Positions 42,243 through 54,700 of a stretch of 64,000 bases of DNA are shown here, one piece after another (positions within the stretch are counted from its first letter, which is position 1; each line of letters starts with the position of its first letter). The translations under genes were made by a program, and so were the position numbers. This stretch comes from Elysia chlorotica. Taxonomy: Eukaryota; Mollusca; Gastropoda; Plakobranchidae. The DNA lies in the NCBI GenBank assembly GCA_003991915.1, contig RQTK01000486.1, forward strand, positions 64,501 to 128,500, written 5' to 3'. The notes under the pieces are model-generated. The model was not told the origin of the DNA, did not search any database, and saw only the letters and a list, made by a program, of their open reading frames with translations.

Positions 42243-45200
42243 TACACATTTACCTAAAAATGTTTTGTTTTTTATTTAATTGTCATTTGTCAGTCTTTTG
42301 TGTTATATGATTTGTGCTTAGTATGCAATCTGCAGGAGTGATTCACGAATCATGCAGTTAGGAATGTGAGTTCACCTAGAGTGACAGCGGGTAGTCAGAG
42401 GATATGAGCTTTAATTGAGTGTCAAGAGAGCTCCTCAAGCAATACAAGTGAGTAATTAGTGCACCGTGTTCTAGTAAAAAAAAAGACCCTAGGCTAAAGC
42501 GCTCAGAGTGAACACAATTTAGATCTATATTCTGCAATTGCCAAATGACACACTGTGAGTGTGAACATCTTGCATGTCTTCCAACAAAGAGGAATAACTT
42601 TTACTTTTTTAAAGAAACTTATAGAAATGATTCTTAGATTTAAAAGTTCCAGATTGCATCTGGAAATTGATGATGACTGCCTAAGTATTTGTGTCTTCCT
42701 GGTTAATTAAAGATCTATAAGAGATCAGTTATTATTTAAATTATCTGAGTATAAAACTTTATTGCAAAGCAAACAGGGCGATAGACTAAACATATACTAC
42801 TGACGTGGTCTCGTTTTTGTTCCAAGACCTCTGAGACTGAAATTCTTTTAAACAGTTTACAACAATCAGTGCATTTAAGTTAACTCAAATTTTGGAGGTG
42901 GGTGGGTTTTTTGTGTGCAATATTTTCAAAATTCTACAGGAAAATTTAGCAACTATTATAAAAAAAAATAAAAAGAAAGGCAAAGAGACAGGTGTAGAAA
43001 GACTTTCTGAAAGTCTGTACCTAGATCAAAACATGAATATATTATACTAACATACTGACATGTATGGGAGAGATTTGAATTTATCTACTTTGGTTTTTAA
43101 TTGGTGAACATTCTGTTTATGTTGAGGAAATATTAAGGAAAACAAAACAAAAAACCAACACAAACTTGCTTAACCAGTTGCACTTAGATTATTTTACTTG
43201 ATGAAGTTGTATCGTATTGTAACTGTACGCAGTATGTGTAGGACTTTAATTTTATTTGAAAGATAAAAAAACTGATTATCTGATTAAGGTCATCGTTATT
43301 TCCAAAATAAATTATAGGGCACACAAAAAAAGAGAAAAAAGCGGATTTTCAAACTTTGTTATTCAATCAATTCTCGTTATTTGGGATGTTAAAAATGGGG
43401 ACTACTGTACATGTATTACTAGCAAACGGGGACTTGAAAAGCCTTGAACACAAGACTTAATTAAAAAGGCAATAGAAAACATTTATTTTAACTATTTTAG
43501 AACTAAAGTGTAACTGTAATATGTTTCTTTTTTACAATTTTGCTTATGGCACACAGTGACATACACACAGTAAAACCCTCAAGAGAAGACCTGGGCCAAT
43601 GGTTTTTGTGAAATTTATTTTTGATACAAAATATTAAAAATGTAAAAATAAGAACATTGCTATTCAGTAAAAGCAGTAAAACTATGCATCACAAAATTAG
43701 CCTTTGGCATAAAGAAGATCTTTCAACATAAAACAAGCATATAATTTTATAAACACATAACAAATACATGTATAAAGTCTGATTTCTCATTAAAAATTTT
43801 TTGATTACTGCCAACTAAAGCATTTCTCTTCATCGGATTTGACTCAAGTTCTCTTACCCATCTACTTGTACATATATACGCATGTATATGCCATTTCACC
43901 TTTTCATTCCATATTACATCTGATGGTTTGCTGTATTAGTGTATAAATATTAGGACCCCCCTCCCCAGGGGCACAAGATACACTTACTGACTTAGGATAG
44001 ATACTGCAAATAGTTCTACTACTGTTTTGCTTTTCACTTTTGTTTGCCCTGCAAAAACATGAACACATGAACTTATCCCATTTTTTTTTGCTTAGAAATG
44101 ATATAACTGGCAGAAAACTAAGGGGACTTTGGAAACAAAGAGAATGGTAGATCCTCACTTTTCACCATCTAAAAAAATTAATCTAAAAGCACTAAGGACA
44201 AATATGGTAGAACTAGAAGAATCTGTAATGTTGAGCTAGGATACGGCCATGAAATCAGAACATGGTTACATTGTAAACAAGCTTGATGCATGAAAACACA
44301 CCTCCCAGTCCCAGTACCATGTTCTATTGATCCCAAGTATGATGTACAGTGGTCTACTAGTCTTTTTTTTTCATTTTATAGTCTAAGATAAATCTTTACA
44401 CACAAAATAAACATTTGCTAACACACCAGCAAACAAAATATCCTGAATTTTCTTTGGATGTAGCTTGCACAGTTTGGATATATTAAAATTACAATGGACA
44501 GTCTGGCATTGGTAGATAGATCACTTTAAAACTAGTAAAATACAACTCTAGCAAACATAAAAAAAATATTGCAAATAAGCCGGAAACGCTACACAATTAT
44601 TGCAGGAATGACAATTAGCCTGACATAAATGATATACATGTGTATTTTAGCGAAGTTCTGTTACAAACTTGAGCCGTAGAACAACATCTATTGAAATGGT
44701 TTGATTTCCAGACCTTATTAGCTTTGTTCTCTCTACCTTGCTCTACCTTGTCTGAAAGACATTGGTCATGGTAATTTACTTTCCACATAAACAAAACCCC
44801 CAGTTCAAGTAGGTTCATGTAAACATTGCACATGTGTCCAGAACACTTTTCTGCATTAGATTATTTGAATAAAATCACTTTATAAGAAATATATAGATAG
44901 AGACAAAGACATACTGAATTATTGATGTCTGCCTCATGAATCTTAATTGCACAGGTGTAAAATTATTTACAATCTTGTTTAGATCTTGTTTGATTGTCAT
45001 GGAATTTCTGAGAATTCAGGGAAAATGACCACAGTCTTTATAGTGTTTCCTAATGCTTTATAAAATGAAAATTGTACAACTATAGACGACAAAATAATAA
45101 CAAATTACATTTTGTCTAAAATTAAAATCATATATAAAACGATCTGACCCAAATATATACGTACGCTTAGCTTAAAATTTGCTAGGCGGTAGAGCATAAT

Positions 45201-46786
45201 TTACGATGTGTATCAAAGATGTGTTACCACCTTTTATTTGTATTTCTCAAGTACATTTTCTAATATTGACCCTTTCATTTATTTGCAGCCAAACAAGAAT
45301 GTTGTTATAGAGTCTATCAGTTGAAAACCCCAAAATCAAAGACTGGGTAACGGGTTGTTCAACTACATATCCAAAGATAGAGAAAGTATTAGGGCCGCCA
45401 GATGTGGAGAAACTCACAGCATGCTTTACTGAAAGGTGCATGAGAATTTCATTGAATCATGTAATATAGTAACGGTGAACTCCACATGCACAGTCAATAT
45501 TGCTCAGAGTCAGAGGATCAACCCTATATGTGTAACATTTCAAATAAAATAATTACTGACCTCCTACTTTGTATTGATTTCCATACCAACACGGCTACAG
45601 AAGCCCCTTTTTGTTTGCGCCTGTGGCTCGGTAAAGAATAGAAAAGGTATGGACCCTGCCGAACCCGGGTCCACAATCCTATATGTACATGTATAGTACT
45701 TTGGTTGAAGTCTATACCCCTAGCCCATGTACTTGACCACACACATGTAGAAAAGTAAGCTATGTTAAAAATTATGTTTGACAAAGACTAACAATAAGCA
45801 GATCCGTTGTGGGTATTATGAAAAAAAAAAGTATGCAAAACAAAGAAAATGTTAAATGAAACACTCTTGCAGTTGAAGTCAAAACTTAACTTGGAAACAA
45901 AGCACCCACAAATACTGGTATAGATAGACACATTCATTATTCACATCACATTTTAGTAATGCCTGAATTCAGGACACTCTACTACATCTATTGATTTGTT
46001 CTAAATTCAACAATGTATACAAATAAATGATGCTGAAAGACGGGTTGATGTATGGCAGCAAAGACATGCAAGGCAGGTTAAGTAGAAGGGGCAACGATCA
46101 GCGAAATTTAAAGGCAACCATAGAGGGTGCCACCTCTAGACACTTGTACTTTCGTGATTTGAGCAAGCAAAAGGAATTGGACAAATGCAGCAATTCATGG
46201 CCAGCCTCATTTGTAAAAAAATATTCCTCCTTAAAGAAACAGCACCACATAATATACCCCTTTCCCCTGTGTGGATCTATAAACTGGAAATAAAAATACA
46301 TGTGTGGTGATAATGGATACGAATTTTTAGTCGACCATGCGGTTGATAACATGAAAGAGAAGCAAGCAGGAGTGACACTGTACTCTAATAGCCCTAAATT
46401 TATTTGTCTTAGGTCAATGTCTACTAGGTTTGCTATCACTTTCAGTACGCATTCATATAATAACAAATATTTTCTAAGTTAAAAAAATTCGTCTCCCTGT
46501 TTTCTATAAGATCATATCAAATTCAGTATATTTCTAGCTTCGTTTTGTAAAAGGAACAGAAATTTAAAATGATAAGTACTGGTACATGACTAATAAATCA
46601 AATATTGATTCCAAGTAAGTATGTTTAATTAAGTGGTAGCATATACAGCATCTAATGAGCCACAGATACTTAATATCAATGAAGTAAATTGTAGCTAGAG
46701 TTAGAATTTTCATCAAAGAAAACCTCCATCTATTTGTGGACTGGACCCCTGAATCTGAAAAAAAACCAAACTATCTAGGTATATTA
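42243..46786. other. Intergenic, AT-rich, no gene seen
   Basis: About 4.5 kb with no supported exon, RNA gene or repeat that I recognise. Confidence 0.5.
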
Positions 46787-46788
46787 TA

Positions 46789-47251
46789 CAGTTGGACTCG
46801 CGATATCGGGAAACCTGGAAAGATGCTGAGGAGCAGAATTTTTAAAAGTCATCGTGAAATTGGTAAACATTACCCGCTTAAACGGGAAAAAATTCAGTCA
46901 CTCGAATTAAGGCGTTGTTTGTACCTGAGAAACTCACACAAGGTAGACCTTAAGAATAAAGTGACACACATGTGGTGAATGGTGATTTCAAGGCATTCTC
47001 TAACTCTTAGCAGCGGTTATTTGTGACTCGGGTAAGTGAACGTGCGAGGGAAAAAGTCACAAAGTCTTCCTGCATTGTGTCACAGGCGAGTATTGACAGG
47101 ACTCACAGGTAACCTCGCATTTGGCACCAGAATAACATCTATTGATGTCCATCCGTCCCTCTCTCTTATCTCTCTTAGGTGAAGAGTAAAACCTAGCTAA
47201 TCGGGAAAAAGTGTCCTCTCCCCAAATTGTCTGATTAAGCGCGTCCGACTG
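46789..47251. mobile_element. pogo/Tigger-like MITE with TA target duplication
   Basis: The left end CAGTTGGACTCGCGATATCG and the right end, read on the minus strand, CAGTCGGACGCGCTTAATCA are imperfect terminal inverted repeats. Both are flanked by TA (46787-46788 and 47252-47253). TIRs of the CAGTYGGAC...ATCGG type and a TA target are typical of pogo/Tigger elements. It is 463 bp and carries no transposase. Confidence 0.65.
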
Positions 47252-47685
47252 TACCATGGAAAAAGACAAAAACCTGTACATATTTGCAGCCACTGATTCC
47301 AGCACAATCTGCATACAATGTACAAATACAATTTCGACACTATGATTTACGTATATGAAACATGATATCGATAGCGCGAGCTCAAAAAAGAAAAAAAAGT
47401 TATGAAGCTGAACTGCTAATAACTTAACTGCATATTCTTTAAATCTTTTAAGTTAAAGTTCATAATATTTATCTTCCTCTAAATATTTACTATGGTAAGC
47501 CACATTTTATTACTTTGGCAAGCAAGGGGTTTGAAATTGCTTCATTTTTTTAATAAAGAAGTTAACATGGATATTTTAAATCTCCGCTAAAATCTGGTTC
47601 TAGTTATATCATATGATTTTTGGACAGAAAAAGAACTGGAATTATTTAATACACGTGTCTTATCTGTGACTCATGTTCAGCAAAA

Positions 47686-47862
47686 GTGTGGCTTTACCAA
47701 AGACGTAGTGTGTGGCTTTACCAAAGACGTAGTGTGTGGCTTTACCAAAGACGTAGTGTGTGGCTTTACCAAAGACGTAGTGTGTGGCTTTACCAAAGAC
47801 GTAGTGTGTGGCTTTACCAAAGACATAATGTGTGGCTTTACCAAAGACGTAGTGTGTGTTTA
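47686..47862. repeat. 24-bp minisatellite, about seven copies
   Basis: Unit 'gtgtggctttaccaaagacg' then 'tagt'. As 24 is divisible by 3, it gives artefactual octapeptide-repeat frames on both strands. Copy 6 has ATAAT for GTAGT. Confidence 0.95.
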
Positions 47863-48114
47863 GCGAGACAAATAGGGTTGAGTTAAGTGGATAAGGCATG
47901 TAGCTGCCAGAATTTACACACACACAAATCCTTCAGTCCCTTCACTTTTACAAATACTGTCTCAACTGCTGCACATCATGCAAGTTCCCAATGTTCACCA
48001 ATGAACTGTTGACTACAGCTCTTAAAAGGTTTTGACAGGACCCAGAACAAATATGAAATACCAACCAGATGTGACTTATCAAAATACCATTACCAGCCTC
48101 GAAAAATGGAACAC

Positions 48115-48120
48115 TTTATT
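48115..48120 (-). terminator. Likely TBCEL polyadenylation signal (AATAAA)
   Basis: AATAAA on the minus strand, about 545 bp past the TBCEL stop codon. Confidence 0.45.
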
Positions 48121-48661
48121 TTAATCAATAAAATAGAATAAAAACACCTCAATATCAAGCTTTTGTTTTCTGTTTTTTTCTCTCCCTAGAATGGCTTAAT
48201 TCTCAATAGTAATTTCCCTATTTAAAATGTTCTCATAAATATTTATTATCGTAAATGTATATAAAGAAGTTTAAAATATTACACATTTTCAGATTTTTTA
48301 AATCTCTCAAAACATTCTAAAGTGCCATTCAGTGGACATGGCTTAAGAATCAGATCAGCTTAACAAACAAGGACTTCTGAATTAAGGCAGTCAAGACTTT
48401 GTTTTGATTCAAAGTTTACATTATGCGTAGATAGGTCACAGGTGAACAATGAACATTTCAAACCAGCTTTTTCCTCTCACAGAAATACAGGGCCAGATTT
48501 CCCACACAATATCTCAATGATCTTGTGATGTACATTTTTTTCCCCACCCCATACACCACAATCTTCTTATAATATTAATCACATAAGAGGATTAAAGAAA
48601 ACATTTTGGACTAGTACACACACCAAAAAAACAGATTATGACTAGAATCTTAACAACCACT

Positions 48662-48760
48662 TCAATCCTTAAAGGCGACAACAATTCCATCTCCATCTGT
48701 CATTCCATAGGAATGGAGCTTACGGTCAAGGTAGATAAGCCGCTCTAAACCTTGTTCAAT
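48662..48760 (-). CDS. TBCEL: TBCEL exon 10 with stop
   Basis: 99 bp after acceptor TTCTGATCCAG. Encodes IEQGLERLIYLDRKLHSYGM then TDGDGIVVAFKD-stop, matching human ALHSFGIRDGDKIYVE. Confidence 0.92.
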   Translation of the reverse strand: MEQGLERLIYLDRKLHSYGMTDGDGIVVAFKD

Positions 48761-51700
48761 CTGGATCAGAAAAGGAAACATTTTAAGTTATGCCTTTTCA
48801 CATTTTCTTTTCCATGGTGATGTATTTCACTAAAAGTTACCCCTGCATTTAACTTAGAGCAAGGAGCTACACAAAAGATTGACTTCTAGTAGTTCTATTT
48901 TCACCCACAAAAAAACTAATATGCTATGCCTTGTTCATGTGGTATGTATAATAAGTGCCACAAACAGTTTTAATTTATATGAATGGTTTGGGGCAAATCA
49001 TCGATCAAAAGCGATTCCACTCATGCTTTTTGCTACTCTATCAGGCTCCAAAATGATATGTCCAAACAATTATGGATTTGATGATGATAGTCTGTTGTAT
49101 CTAAATTCACTATGCAATAATAAAGGTGGCATCCATTATAATGAAAAGGCTAAAAAAAATTGTTCTAACCATATTTATTTAAAAGCCTTGGCAAATTCAA
49201 TTGATATTTTTTACTGAGTGGTACCTGTAATGACTACAATTTGCTGTTTGATATTAAGCATCTTCTAAAACAAACGACCAAAATCAAAATCAACAAAACA
49301 AAAATAAAAACAAAAGAAAAAAAACAACAAAGCAGCGCTACAATGTAAAAGCTGACACAATATACACTTACAAAAATTATGTGTTTCATATTTATGATGA
49401 GTAAAAATTTCTTCACCTCTGTTGCAACCCGCAATCCCCCTTGAAAAAGTCACCCAATACATCTCTTTTATATAACGATTGTGGGCGAGCCCCACTGCTA
49501 TTTATAGATTGGGGGGGGGGGTGCATTGTAGTTGCAAAAAGCACTGCGAGCTACAACAATACTGTTGATTTACATCACAAAAACCTATAATGTATAATTT
49601 AGCATATTACTTCAGTGAGTTTTGGTTGTTTCATCAAACATTGAAGAGAAGAAGATCAGGATTTTATGAAAATAGATTGAACATCTTTTTGTAAGCATAA
49701 AAAGTTTTAGAGAAAAAAAAAAAAGCTGCAAACTTAAGTTTGTTATTCCTAGATCAAGACTACATAAAGTAGAATCTAGAAATCGAGATGGAGATCTAAT
49801 CTAGATCTACGTCTCTAGTTTCTAGTTCCTGGATCTAGACTTTGGATCTAGATCTTATATCTAAAATATAACTCATTAATTGGAATTCATTATCTTTGAA
49901 ATATTCTTATTCAGGTGGTTTACTGAGTTTATTAACCCTGAACTCATAGCCTGGACCATTATTTATGGGCTTCTTTTTAAACGCAGCGGGGGGGGGGCTG
50001 GGGTTTCCGGTTTTAAAAATAGACTTTGTTAACCAAAACAGGTCTATTATAGAAAAATGTGCAATTTGATGCAAACAACAAAGAAACCCTATGAAATTGT
50101 GGAAAAGTAATTATGCTCTTAAAAGAAAATACAATGACAAAACAAGATAGTAAAGACCTATAGAATGATAAAAAGAAAACCCGCAACGACAAAGCCAACA
50201 ACCCAAACTAACATTACAACCCCGTACTTGATTGTCCATGTAGAAGAGCGCCAGCTTTGCGACCGGTCTGCCCGCCATCACACTCAGCAGTTTGCGCAGC
50301 GCCCTGACGGTCTGGTCCAGCTCTATGTCCATCTCCTCCTCCTTGACCACTCGCTGCTGGGCATCCTCGACCCTCACCTGGACACAAGTCACAGGCACGG
50401 GTTTCAGTTGGGAGGCAGCCAGGGGGGATTGAGGGCGAGACAAAAGTTGACGTCTTAAGAAGCATCCAATGCATTTCAAGAGGTTGAAGATGGTTGGTTG
50501 GTTGGGTTGGTCTAACGTCCAACAGCAGCACTATATAGGCTATATTGTGGACGGACCCCAAGACGGACGTCTGACAATTGTATATGCTGCCACACACGAG
50601 ACAGGGCGGGGATACCATGACTCCTATCTCAGCCGGTCACATTATACTAACACCGACCCAACCAGTAGGGAGCGCATCAACCAGGATTCGAACTTGGGAC
50701 CTTTTGCGTCGGAAGCCGATGTTCTACCCCTGGACCACCGCGCCCCCAGAGGTTGAAGAATTCATATGTCTAGCTCTTTCAGTTCTACAACCAGAGATAT
50801 CCGTTTTAAATTGAAAATGAAAAATAAAAAAAGATCAATATAGAGCAGTTTTTCTAACTTAAGATTGGGGGTGGAGGTGTCTAACTCTAAACTTTTATCA
50901 GAGGTTTGTGCCTGATTAAGTCTGGGTGTCTTACATTTGTTTTAAAATACGAGAAAATTGTAGATTTAAGGGCAGCATACTTTAGTATAGACATTGTCAC
51001 GGTACTGCTAGCACGACAAAATTATACAATGGTCACCATCTATCACGCAGGGGTTAAGCTAGTATGGTAATAACATTCTGTGCATTAACAAAAAGTATTG
51101 CATGAAACAATTTCTAAGTAGATTTACAATGAAATATGATTGACATAATGAGAAGCCCATACCATGGCGGCTCCACACTGAGGTAAGAATATTTCGTCAC
51201 CAAATGCAAGCAATATATCCTTGTAAAGGCGAAAATGTGAACTAAACTTTCAGATTTTCCTTTATCTTCGAAACTTGTAGAAAAAGTAGAAATAACAAGA
51301 CAGTGAAAATGACTTAAGGCTTAAATCATGCTCGGTGACAATTTGAAGGCTGCTATAAAGATTTCAACCTTCAAATTTGGGGGAAAAAAAGTCATTATGT
51401 CATTTCCATTTTACAGAACATAGTTATGATTCTAAACTGCATATAGATTTAAATACGTATAATATTAAACACATAAATTAAAATATTCACCAGTGCATAA
51501 AAGCAAAAAATGGTTCATAACAGATTTCAAACAGCTGGTGGTGAATTAAGTTAATATTTATCTTTTTTCTTAAAATACAAACAGTTGATACAAATTTCCA
51601 GTCGATGTAACATCTAAAGCTGCTCAAGAGCAATACATTATGTTCCCATTTCTTCTATGACTATTGAAGAGTATCTGTTTTATGTGTGTGTGTGTGTGTT

Positions 51701-54700
51701 TGTGGTGTGGCATGCATGTGTGTGTGTGTGGTGTGTATGTGTGTATTGTGTGTGGATGTCTGTGGTGTGGCATGCATGTGTGTGGTGTGTGCCGTGGCAT
51801 GTGTGTGTGGTGTGTGTCTCTGGTGTGTCTGTAGTGTGGCATGTGGCATGTGTGTGCATATGTGTGTGGTGTTTGTGAGTGTGTCTGTATGTGTGGTGTG
51901 TGTGTTTGTGGTGTGGCATGTGTGTCTGTGTGTGTGGTGTGTGTGTCTGTGGTGTGGTGTGTGGCATGTGTGTGTGTGAGTATGGCGATACCTTAATTTT
52001 GACTGTTCTCTGTGGCTTCAGCTCAATTTTGGCCAAAGGATCAAGACGTCCATACTTATCCTCCAACTCATAGTACCTGAGGACAGATTGACAAATGAAA
52101 AGAAATAAATGTGAAAAATATAACAGAAAATGAGACTAACAAGACCAAACAATAAATAATTGTCATGATAAATCATTTGAAGACATTAAGTGAAGGAATC
52201 AAATAATAATAATTTATTGCATTTCTTTTGCGCATTTCCAAAATTAAAATTCTGCTCAATACGCATTACATCAAAAGTAATCATGAGGTAATGCCACAAA
52301 CAAACATGCAAATGATATATTCAACCACACATACACAAGTAGCATGCACCTACACACAGACACACACATGCACACCAAGATCAAAGTATAATACATGTAA
52401 TAAATCAATTGAAGACATTAAGTGAAGAATCAAAGCATATATGGGTGGGCCCTGTGGACAGAATACCAGACAACCTATGGACATCACGAGTTGACGACCC
52501 AGACTATTCCTCAGAAGAAGGGGAACACCACGCCTGACATGGAGACAATATATCAGTTCAGAACACAGAGTGTAGACTAAGGTAGACGATCGTGGCTACT
52601 TGAAGATGGTCTGAGAGGGGCTCCACTACATAGCTCATCCTCCCTAGATTTAGATTGGAAAACCAACAATGAAAATGCTCCCTGTAACAATTATACTTGA
52701 TGCTTTAACAACAATTTGTTTCAGAATATAATTATCAATGAGAACCAGAGATGTCACTATTTTAAGGTCACGGAGTAAAAAAAAAAATCAGCCTTACAGA
52801 TAGGTCAACTCCACAGAAATCTCTTTATCAAGAATGTCTCTTAAATCCTGACACCCTAAAAACTATGTTATGCATCTGTTTGTTTGTTGCTTAACTTCAG
52901 AACTACATAAGCTCTATTGTGTATGGGCCTCCGAGACTTATGTCTGACAATATTATAATCTGCCACATACAAGACGGTGCTGGGAGACCTGGACTCATGT
53001 CTCAGCTGGTCACCTTACACTGGCACCGACCCAACCAGTTGGGATAAAATTGGACAAATAAATTTGTAATGATCCTGGGTTTCACACCGAGGACCTCCCG
53101 ATTGTGAGACTAACGCTCCACCACTTGAGCCAGTTCGCCCTCAAAACCATGCGTCCACTGGGAAACTGTTTACATAATTATATTTAAAAGTCCAACCTGG
53201 CGGGTTTGATGTCTGCATCCATATATTTGCGGAGAAAAGCTCTCTCAGCATCCTCCCGCTCTGTCTCTGTCACTTTGCTCCCATTGAGGGTGGTTATCTT
53301 GGGCAGCAGGGCCACCGTGTGCTGGAATCGCCTGTCTTTGGGCAACGCCTGGTTCAACAGAGGGAAAACAGTTACATCTCTCTCAAAGTCTGACATTAAA
53401 CAGAGGGAAAACGGTTACATCTTTCTCAAAGTCTGACATTAAACAGAGGGAAAACGGTTACATCTTTCTCAAAGTCTGACATGGTGATTATAAAGGCTGA
53501 ATCAAACTGTCAAAACATGGTAGGTAGAAATTCCTTTGAATGATGTTTTTCTCTGTGCCAAAAAGCCAGTGGGTGTAACTGTAAGAAACAATGACTACAC
53601 TGGACACTGCATGGGTGAATCTCCAGGAATCATCATGATACAATAACATGAAAACACTGATTGTAAACAAATGGAGGTACATGTCTTCTTACAATGGCTG
53701 TAGCAAGAAGTTATGAAAGCGGGGCTTAGGACAAAAATCCAATTACGTGAAAAACGACTTCACAGGCATTAATTTGAGCCATGTCCACAGTGTAACTCTG
53801 TTTTAATTAACCCCCCCTCGCAAAATCATTTAAAATATTACATTGTACTGTGTTTATAGTACGTTTCACATTGGTTATCTTAGTAGTTTAGTGAACATTT
53901 TAAAGTCCTTTACAAAAGAATATATTTATATTATAGCAAAAGAAAACCCTCAATGCACTGAGAAATTCAAAGTTCTTAAAGTGATTGAATATGTCAATAA
54001 GTTCAAAAGTTATGATGAATTTTAAAATTTATCAAATGGTTTTTTTAACAAGTAGAATAAGAGCCAACAAATTTTGAGTTTGTAGGGATCAAACAATGTC
54101 CCACTACCCATTCAGCCATTTTACACATCAAGAGACAAATAAAGGCACTCTAATATGACTGAAACACTGTACTTCATTATATAATATAAAATGAAGGGTA
54201 GAGTAGAGGGGGCAAGAAGCAGATGCTGGTTAGATGACATAAAACATAAAAGACTGGATTCGCAGAAAATTAGAGCGATGATACCAGATGACAATGAATA
54301 TGGCTAAAACAATGTTCTCAACTTTTGTCATTGGAATTACCGGTATTTTTTGAAAATGTAGGAACAAGGAACGAGAGAGAAAAGAGTGATGAGACAGACG
54401 GACAGACGGACAGACCAGCCTAGCAGTATGACAAATAGGTACGACAGTAGGACAGAGAGAAACAAACAGCAATGAGGAAAACTGACGACACAGACAGAAT
54501 CAGTACAAAGGAAAACTGAGATACAAAGGATGCCGAATTAAATGAAACCGTTTTAAAAACAAATGGACAAATAAAGAGGTGTTAAAATAAAATCATGTCA
54601 GAAGAATTTCAGAACCATAGTTAATATAAACCAATTTTTTAAATAATTGAATGTTTTTTTTAGTGTTTTGTGGACGAACCTGACATTGACATTGCTCACA

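Noticed and set aside
46736-46978. Open frame of 80 aa as a gene
   Set aside because: It lies mostly inside the pogo-like MITE and begins in unique AT-rich DNA.
50469-50814. Overlapping plus-strand frames of 78-95 aa
   Set aside because: They translate the SINE at 50491-50747. Similar frames at 11834-12197 come from the other SINE copy.
51657-52066. Cys/Val-rich and His/Thr-rich frames
   Set aside because: They translate the TG/CA repeat. Only 51992-52076 on the minus strand is coding (TBCEL exon 8).
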